Shown one piece after another: positions 41,874 through 46,187 of a stretch of DNA of 46,187 nt. The DNA comes from an uncultured Ruminococcus sp. Its GTDB lineage: Bacteria; Bacillota; Clostridia; Oscillospirales; CAG-272. Position 1 is the first letter of the stretch. The number at the start of each line of letters is the position of its first letter. The notes under the pieces were generated by a model, which was not told where the DNA came from, searched no databases, and worked only from the letters and a program-made list of their open reading frames with translations. Location: positions 1-46,187 of the forward strand of contig CACYYS010000011.1 of NCBI GenBank assembly GCA_902778725.1, in the 5' to 3' direction. The translations under genes were made by a program, and so were the position numbers.

Positions 41874-42566
41874 TCAGCGAGACTCTTTGCCGCGTTCTTC
41901 CGGAGCTGCGTCGGGTGTCGTCGGCCGTGCGCCGGCCTTGTGTTCGTGCACGAGAGTCTTATGCCCCTCGATATACCTGCTGCGGGCGGAAAGCCCCATC
42001 TCTTTTTTCAGGCGCTCGACCTCTTCCTCCAGTCTTGCCGCGCGTTCCTCTTCTTCCTCCTCCTGCGCCCTCGTATGGACGGAAAGATAGAGAAGAGTGA
42101 AGAGCAGCATCAGGACAATGATCATTCCGGGGACTGTCCGCACAAAGCGCGGGATCACCCCGACAAAGGGGACAAAAAACAGCATTTTGCCTTTGACGCG
42201 GGAAACGGGGACGGGATCGTCCGGGATGTTGTTCGCATCTCCCTTGGTAACGAGCAGTCCGCTCTCCGCATCGGATTGGATAACACGGTGCACCACGGGC
42301 GTGCCGCCGGTAGTAAAGACTACCACGTCGCCGACCGCGTAGTTTCTGCTTTTCACTACAAAGATCAGGTCGTTGGGCGAGAGGACCGGTTCCATACTGC
42401 CGGTCAGGACCACCGCGCTGCCAAACCCGAAGGGCATCGGCAGGGGATCTCCCGTGGCAAAGGTTATGGCGAGATAGGTCACGCCGTACAACGCGATCAG
42501 CACAGCGATCACGCCGACAACGATCTTACCGGCTATCCGCTTTTTTCCGGGTTCACGCTTCTTCAT
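41874..42566 (-). CDS. sipW: SipW-type signal peptidase I (first of two)
   Basis: The start is set at ATG 42566, overlapping the end of the upstream gene and coupled to it. Two membrane segments frame the catalytic part. LTGSMEPVL contains the nucleophile Ser, and VVHRVI has a His where bacterial-type peptidases have Lys; this is characteristic of the SipW/ER-type subfamily. KGDANNIPD is another family block. The C-terminal membrane helix (MIIVLMLLFTLLYLSV) is followed by an extended Glu-rich, coiled-coil-like cytoplasmic tail (EEEEEERAARLEEEVERL) of about 75 residues. It would cleave the neighbouring fibre subunits. B. subtilis SipW processes TasA and TapA in the same manner. Confidence 0.9.
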   Translation of the reverse strand: MKKREPGKKRIAGKIVVGVIAVLIALYGVTYLAITFATGDPLPMPFGFGSAVVLTGSMEPVLSPNDLIFVVKSRNYAVGDVVVFTTGGTPVVHRVIQSDAESGLLVTKGDANNIPDDPVPVSRVKGKMLFFVPFVGVIPRFVRTVPGMIIVLMLLFTLLYLSVHTRAQEEEEEERAARLEEEVERLKKEMGLSARSRYIEGHKTLVHEHKAGARPTTPDAAPEERGKESR

Positions 42567-43344
42567 GGAGCTGCGCGACCGGATCGGTCTCTGTCTTCTT
42601 TTTCCTGCGGCGGGAGCCAATCAGCTCAAGGAGGAGAAGCGCCCCGCTGATCACAAGCAGTACAACATAACCCAGGACGAACGGATTGTCGCCGGTCGGG
42701 ACTGGAGTGATCGGACCGCCGTCGCCCTCGATCACGATATAGAGGCCAAGCTTGATCTCGGCGGCGGTGTTCCACGCGGCGTCATTGCCGAGCTTGGTGT
42801 CTCGAATATCGAGTTCGTCGCTTTCGTAAAAGGTCCAGAACCAGGAGGTATCAAAATCCTCAGTCCCCTTCCCCGGCACAACGCCGGTATAGGAAGCGAG
42901 CACGCGGGCGTTCGTTACCCCTTCCGGGAGGACTGCCGTCTCTGTCGGCGTGCCGCCGCACTTGAGACCCGCCGTCACCGGGACTTTATCGTCCTCGTTG
43001 ATAAGGTAGAGGGTGGCGATCCAGGGTGCGTCCTCCGCGGTGTCGTTGCGGAGGCGGACAAGGGAGCTCGCCTCGGTCCCCGGGGCGATCACCGTATCGC
43101 CGTTGTCGCTTTTGACGTGGTAGTATTCGTCGGAAAAGATCGCGAACTCCGCCATGCCGTCCGGACGAACGTGCGTCCCGGTCGCCCACTGCAGGGTCTT
43201 CTCGTCCGACAGGATCAGGGTATGATCGGGCGCCTCGGCGTTCCCCGCGTAGGTAAGGGAAAGAATGAGCGGCAGCGTCACGATCTCGCAGAGAAAGAGG
43301 ATCAGAATGGTCGGAAGCAGCCAAATTGTTTTCCGTTTTTTCAC
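42553..43344 (-). CDS. Exported subunit with C-terminal sortase-like or membrane anchor
   Basis: The 263-residue protein starts at GTG 43344 after AAAGGAGG. An N-terminal signal (TIWLLPTILILFLCEIVTL) leads into a beta-rich mature domain (DHTLILSDEKTLQW, VVPGKGTEDFDTSWFWTFY). The C-terminus has PVPTGDNPF, then a hydrophobic helix (VLGYVVLLVISGALLLLELI) and RRRKKK. This is the layout of a cell-wall sorting signal, with PTGDN in place of LPxTG; related 'PKTGD' signals are common in clostridia. It could anchor the fibre to the wall, or simply stay in the membrane. No sortase gene is in the window. Its end overlaps the start of the peptidase gene. Confidence 0.75.
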   Translation of the reverse strand: MKKRKTIWLLPTILILFLCEIVTLPLILSLTYAGNAEAPDHTLILSDEKTLQWATGTHVRPDGMAEFAIFSDEYYHVKSDNGDTVIAPGTEASSLVRLRNDTAEDAPWIATLYLINEDDKVPVTAGLKCGGTPTETAVLPEGVTNARVLASYTGVVPGKGTEDFDTSWFWTFYESDELDIRDTKLGNDAAWNTAAEIKLGLYIVIEGDGGPITPVPTGDNPFVLGYVVLLVISGALLLLELIGSRRRKKKTETDPVAQLHEEA

Positions 43345-43445
43345 AACACTGTCCTCCTTTCACTGTTTGGAACACAGTTTGGGTTTCGATCGCCCGCGGC
43401 GACACGTTCAAGTGTGAGTTTAACGCCGGGCGGGGATCCGCACAG

Positions 43446-43556
43446 CGCTCGCACCGGGACGCGAGCATCGCGTCTCCGTGCGGGGGCTATACTCTTACAA
43501 TCCCCCCCTTCCCCATCCTGCCTTGCCACACAGGCCGGGGAGGGGGAGGGGGGGAT
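43446..43556. repeat. Hairpin/inverted-repeat element inside the fibre locus
   Basis: Two structures lie back to back. GCACCGGGACGCGA (43451-43464) pairs with TCGCGTCTCCGTGC (43468-43481) with two imperfect positions. A C-run (43501-43514) pairs with a G-run (about 43537-43555) around CCTGCCTTGCCACACAGG. The core TCGCGTCTCC is shared with the hairpin at 10.43 kb. It sits in the 245-bp gap between two subunit genes and may be a small dispersed repeat or act as a transcript attenuator. Confidence 0.55.
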
Positions 43557-43589
43557 CATTTCAGTTCACAGGGTCAGATCAAACTAAAA

Positions 43590-44347
43590 TCAGTCAACCT
43601 GAGCGATACCGACGTTGATCTTAACGGCCTCGGTGAGGCAGTAATCCGTGTCGGCGGTAAGAGTCGTCGCAGGAGCGAGGGTCGTGCCGGCAGCGAGGTC
43701 ACCGAGAAGGGTGTCAGGCTTGTTGTTGGCAGGATCGCCGAAGTCCCAAGCCCAGGTCAGTTTAATGGTGCCGATCGCGGTAGCGAGATTGGTGTTGGCC
43801 GGATAAACAGTATCAGTCGCAGCGGCGAGAGCATCCTTGATCTCTGCAAGCGTACCGGTCTTGGTAACGGTACCAATCGTCAGAGTGAACTGCACAGGAT
43901 AGTAATCCTCAGCCTGATCGAAGGTATCGGCCGCATCAGCGGTGGTCATATCCGGCAGACCGTTCTTCGCCTTAAGGAAGATCTCCTTGGCGTTGGCGTC
44001 GATGTCCATGAAGACACGGACAGCCACTTCAGGAGTGCCAGTCACGGTGAAGGTCATACCGGTATCGTTCTTCGTGCCGGGAGCTACAACGTTGTCTTTG
44101 TCGGTGGTCGCACCAACACCGGAAGCGGAAGAGACAACCGTCAAGGAAGTAGCATCAGCAATGTTATCGCCATCAGCGCCGGGGGTGTTGGCAGTAGCGG
44201 CTTTGTAAGTGTCGGCAAACAGCGTGCCGCCAGCCGTGATGGTAACGCCGAACTTCGCAACGCGAGCGGTCTCATCGGCGCCGCCGCTGACTACGTACTT
44301 TGCGTAGGTGCTGCTGCAGCGACTCTCATGGTCCAATTCTTTTTCAT
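43590..44347 (-). CDS. TasA-like major fibre subunit with disrupted signal peptide
   Basis: AAGGAGG stands nine bases before ATG 44347, which opens MKKNWTMRVAAA, the expected start of a SipW-dependent signal peptide. That frame hits a stop after about 19 codons. The body of the protein lies in another frame beginning near STYAKYVVSGGADETARVA, which holds the same AKY/ARV zone as the other subunit. The hydrophobic core expected between them is missing, and the frame changes near 44,305-44,315. The mature domain, about 235 residues, is intact: GVTITAGGTLFADTY, VVAPGTKNDTGMTFTVTG, VEVAVRVFM-like strands, TIKLTWAWDFGDPANN. A frame starting upstream at 44426 avoids the stop but gives no signal peptide. 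As it stands it is non-exportable. Confidence 0.75.
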
Positions 44348-44526
44348 GAATTGAGTCCTCCTTAGAAAATAAGATGTGTTGGGGCATACGCCCTTTGGAA
44401 TGTTTCGGGACATTACGCTGCCCCAACGTTTTGTGAGGTGCTCCCCACTTATATCACAGCTGCGTCATCGTGGCATTGACACGCTGAAATATATCAATAC
44501 AGAACATGCGGCGCGGTATGTGCCGA

Positions 44527-45375
44527 TCAGTTCCCGGCGTCCGGAGGATCTCCGCCGCCGTTTTGCTTTCCGGCAAGCTCGCGCAAACGCTTCAGCTCTT
44601 CCTCAAGAGCCTCGACCTTGTTGTCCTCGCGCTTTGCGGAGCGCTGTCTGCGAATGATGTCATAGATAATAAAGGCAAGCACGGGGACGCCGATGAAGAT
44701 CGCCATGCCCCACGGCTTTTGCAGGAAGTAGATGAAAGCGCCGATCTTCGGCACCCGGGAGACGTAAAGACCGACGATGTTCTCCGGCTTTGTCGGAACG
44801 GTGTCGATCGTATTGTTGGCGTCGCCCTTTGTGCGGTAGGCGCGCACGCCGTTCGTATCCAGGACCTCCACGATCCTGTGCGTGACGACCGAGCCGGTAC
44901 GGTTGCCGGAGGGATCCGTCTCCATAAACGTGATGATCTGCCCGACCTCGAGGGCCTGCGTATCGACCGTTTTTGCGAAGATCAGGTCGTCCACTTCAAT
45001 GTGATCCGGCGCCGAACGGGTCGTGGTGATCACGAACTCGCCCTGCGCGTTCTTCCCGGCGGTCTCGACCACGTTGATCTCAATGTAATCGGCGCTCTTC
45101 GTCTTCACCGTGTCGCCGGGCTTGAGCGTCTGTTTCTGTTCTTCGGTAAGGTCAAGGATCGCGTCAGACTCGACCAAATGAACCACATCGCTGCTCATGG
45201 ATCCGGATTTTACGATCATCGGCGTCCGGCCGAAAACGGAAGGCGGCCAGTCGGGATTGATCAGGCCTTTTACAATGATCGTGATATTGAGAGCCAGCAT
45301 CAAGCCGAAGACGACGCAGAGCACGACGCCGATCGCCGTAACGATACGGTCAAGCGTTTTGTTGACCTCTTTCAT
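44527..45375 (-). CDS. sipW: SipW-type signal peptidase I (second)
   Basis: The 282-residue membrane protein has an N-terminal helix (TAIGVVLCVVFGLMLALNIT), the nucleophile in IVKSGSMSS, and VVTHRIVEV with His at the general-base position, then KGDANNTIDTVP and a C-terminal helix before a charged tail (EDNKVEALEEELKRL). These features identify a SipW-like peptidase distinct from the one at 41874-42566; the insert between the Ser and His motifs (about residues 60-150) is longer here. It is the first gene of the locus, behind a consensus promoter. Two peptidases may split the work between subunits or act at different cleavage sites. Confidence 0.9.
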   Translation of the reverse strand: MKEVNKTLDRIVTAIGVVLCVVFGLMLALNITIIVKGLINPDWPPSVFGRTPMIVKSGSMSSDVVHLVESDAILDLTEEQKQTLKPGDTVKTKSADYIEINVVETAGKNAQGEFVITTTRSAPDHIEVDDLIFAKTVDTQALEVGQIITFMETDPSGNRTGSVVTHRIVEVLDTNGVRAYRTKGDANNTIDTVPTKPENIVGLYVSRVPKIGAFIYFLQKPWGMAIFIGVPVLAFIIYDIIRRQRSAKREDNKVEALEEELKRLRELAGKQNGGGDPPDAGN

Positions 45376-45455
45376 GTCACCGAAGACCCTTTCCTATCGT
45401 TTTGTGCAACAGATCAAAAAAAGACAAAAACTCCCGACATAAATTTTTCTTTAAT

Positions 45456-45484
45456 AGTATATCGCATAGGTCGGCAATTGTCAA
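45456..45484 (-). promoter_or_regulatory. Promoter of the SipW fibre locus
   Basis: Minus-strand TTGACA (45479-45484), 17 bases, TATACT (45456-45461), in an AT-rich region; about 80 bases upstream of the first peptidase gene. The AT-rich palindrome TATATTATAATATA lies further upstream at about 45.53 kb. Confidence 0.85.
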
Positions 45485-45686
45485 GAATTTTTTTAGATTT
45501 TTTTGTGAATTTTTTTCTTCCTTATTATATTATAATATAGGGAATATCATAACAGCGAAGATTTCGTGCGGAGCTGTAACCTGAAAAAAGTATAACACAG
45601 ATCAAATAAAAACGCAAGAGTCCGGCGCCTCCCGCGCACAGGAAATTTCAAGAAAAAAAGCGGATCCTTCTTTGGCACCGGTCAGA

Positions 45687-46066
45687 ATATGAAATCACTT
45701 GCCGCAAGGCAAGTGAACGGAATCCGCTCGAAGAGCGGTATGAAATCAACCCGAAGGGGTGTATGTGATCAACGCGGAACGTAATATCACCCGGCATCAG
45801 CCGAATATCACTGCGAAGCAATATCACTCGCCGCAGGCGAATAGAAATGATGTCGCCGCTTGTGGCGGCTGATGAGGCTTCTGCGCTTCGCTCCGAAATG
45901 ATGCGGAGCGCTTCGCGATCCATGATGCGATGTTTGCCCCAATGTCCCGCAGGACACATCATCAGCGAAGCGGCATCATGCGCGAAGCGCACATCATTTG
46001 CCCGCCCGGGGCCCCCGCAAACCGAGCCTGCGAGGTTAGCGGGGATCGGGCGTAGGGGCAAACATC
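45687..46066. repeat. Array of short hairpins separated by repeated spacers
   Basis: About ten small stem-loops occur in 380 bases, e.g. CTTGCC-GCAA-GGCAAG (45698-45713), CCGCTC-GAA-GAGCGG (45724-45738), TGTCC-CGCA-GGACA and GCGC-GAA-GCGC. Loops are mostly GAA or GCAA. Spacers recur: ATGAAATCA (45689 and 45740), AATATCA (three times), AATGATG and CATCAT in the right half. The right end is a larger inverted pair, TTTGCCC...GGGCAAA. There is no open reading frame of interest. It lies between the AT-rich leader of the SipW locus and tRNA-Asn. I do not recognise a named RNA family. Confidence 0.7.
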
Positions 46067-46070
46067 ATTG

Positions 46071-46098
46071 AAAAAAGCACGCTTTCGCGTGCTTTTTT
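46071..46098 (-). terminator. Terminator of tRNA-Asn
   Basis: AAAAAAGCACGC, TTTC, GCGTGCTTTTTT; works on the minus strand after the tRNA. Confidence 0.92.
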
Positions 46099-46099
46099 C

Positions 46100-46175
46100 T
46101 GGCTCCCCCTGTTGGGCTTGAACCAACGACATCGTGATTAACAGTCACGCGCTCTACCAACTGAGCTAAGGAGGA
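46100..46175 (-). tRNA. tRNA-Asn(GTT)
   Basis: Acceptor arms TCCTCCT (46175-46169) and AGGGGGA (46110-46104) pair with one G-T. The discriminator G is at 46103 and CCA is encoded at 46100-46102. The anticodon loop CTGTTAA gives GTT. D arm AGCTCAGTTGGTAGAGC and T arm GGTTCAAGCCC are canonical. Confidence 0.95.
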
Positions 46176-46187
46176 CTATGGTGCACC

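Noticed and set aside
45687..46066. CRISPR array
   Set aside because: The repeated words are short (7-9 bases), hairpins differ in sequence, and there are no constant-length repeats and unique spacers; no cas genes nearby.

Overview
The window looks like a chromosomal contig from an anaerobic, probably spore-forming member of the Bacillota, class Clostridia (Oscillospiraceae-like gut lineages are the closest fit by feel). Supporting signs are strong AGGAGG ribosome sites, near-consensus TTGACA-N17-TATAAT promoters, oxygen-sensitive class III ribonucleotide reductase (nrdD/nrdG), a ferrous-iron feo operon, a CotF-like spore coat protein, SipW-type signal peptidases and three tRNA genes. Most of the window is GC-rich; an AT-rich patch at about 2.45-3.25 kb stands out.

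Layout. 0-2 kb: nrdD (cut by the left edge) and nrdG, with a pair of NrdR-box-like sites. 2.1-3.3 kb: tRNA-Gln(CTG), its terminator, a hairpin-rich element bounded by tRNA 3'-end sequence, and an AT-rich pair (HTH regulator and membrane-anchored protein). 3.4-7.2 kb: a BlaI/BlaR1-type antirepressor cassette with two operators, then a membrane protein and two tandem lipoprotein paralogues. 7.3-10.3 kb: amidohydrolase remnant, tRNA-Gly(CCC), and two near-identical (beta/alpha)8 glycosidases in tandem. 10.4-13.9 kb: feoA-feoA-feoB-Cys-rich peptide, with three GTTAG-N6-CTAAC sites upstream. 14-19.7 kb: a MazG-like protein and an ABC-exporter/glycosyltransferase operon for a surface glycan. 19.7-24.1 kb: alpha/beta hydrolase, an HTH-HD (SpoT-like) regulator with small unknown genes, CotF-like coat protein and a beta-lactamase-fold serine hydrolase. 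24.2-32.9 kb: two very large, divergently transcribed secreted proteins that share a beta-helix module (an M14 carboxypeptidase and a GH43 lipoprotein), plus a 49-residue peptide gene.

32.9-45.4 kb: the most striking block, a one-strand locus with two SipW-like signal peptidases, four small TasA-like/SipW-dependent exported proteins, a membrane- or wall-anchored subunit, and a giant (about 2,300-residue) InlB-repeat surface protein. It probably builds an extracellular fibre or matrix. Two of its genes (the giant protein and one fibre subunit) are frame-disrupted as read here, which may be assembly error, decay or phase variation.

45.6-46.1 kb: a non-coding array of about ten short hairpins separated by ATGAAATCA/AATATCA/ATGATG/CATCAT spacers, then the terminator and gene of tRNA-Asn(GTT). 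I found no insertion sequence, CRISPR array, prophage or rRNA. All function assignments rest on reading motifs by eye; no database search was possible.
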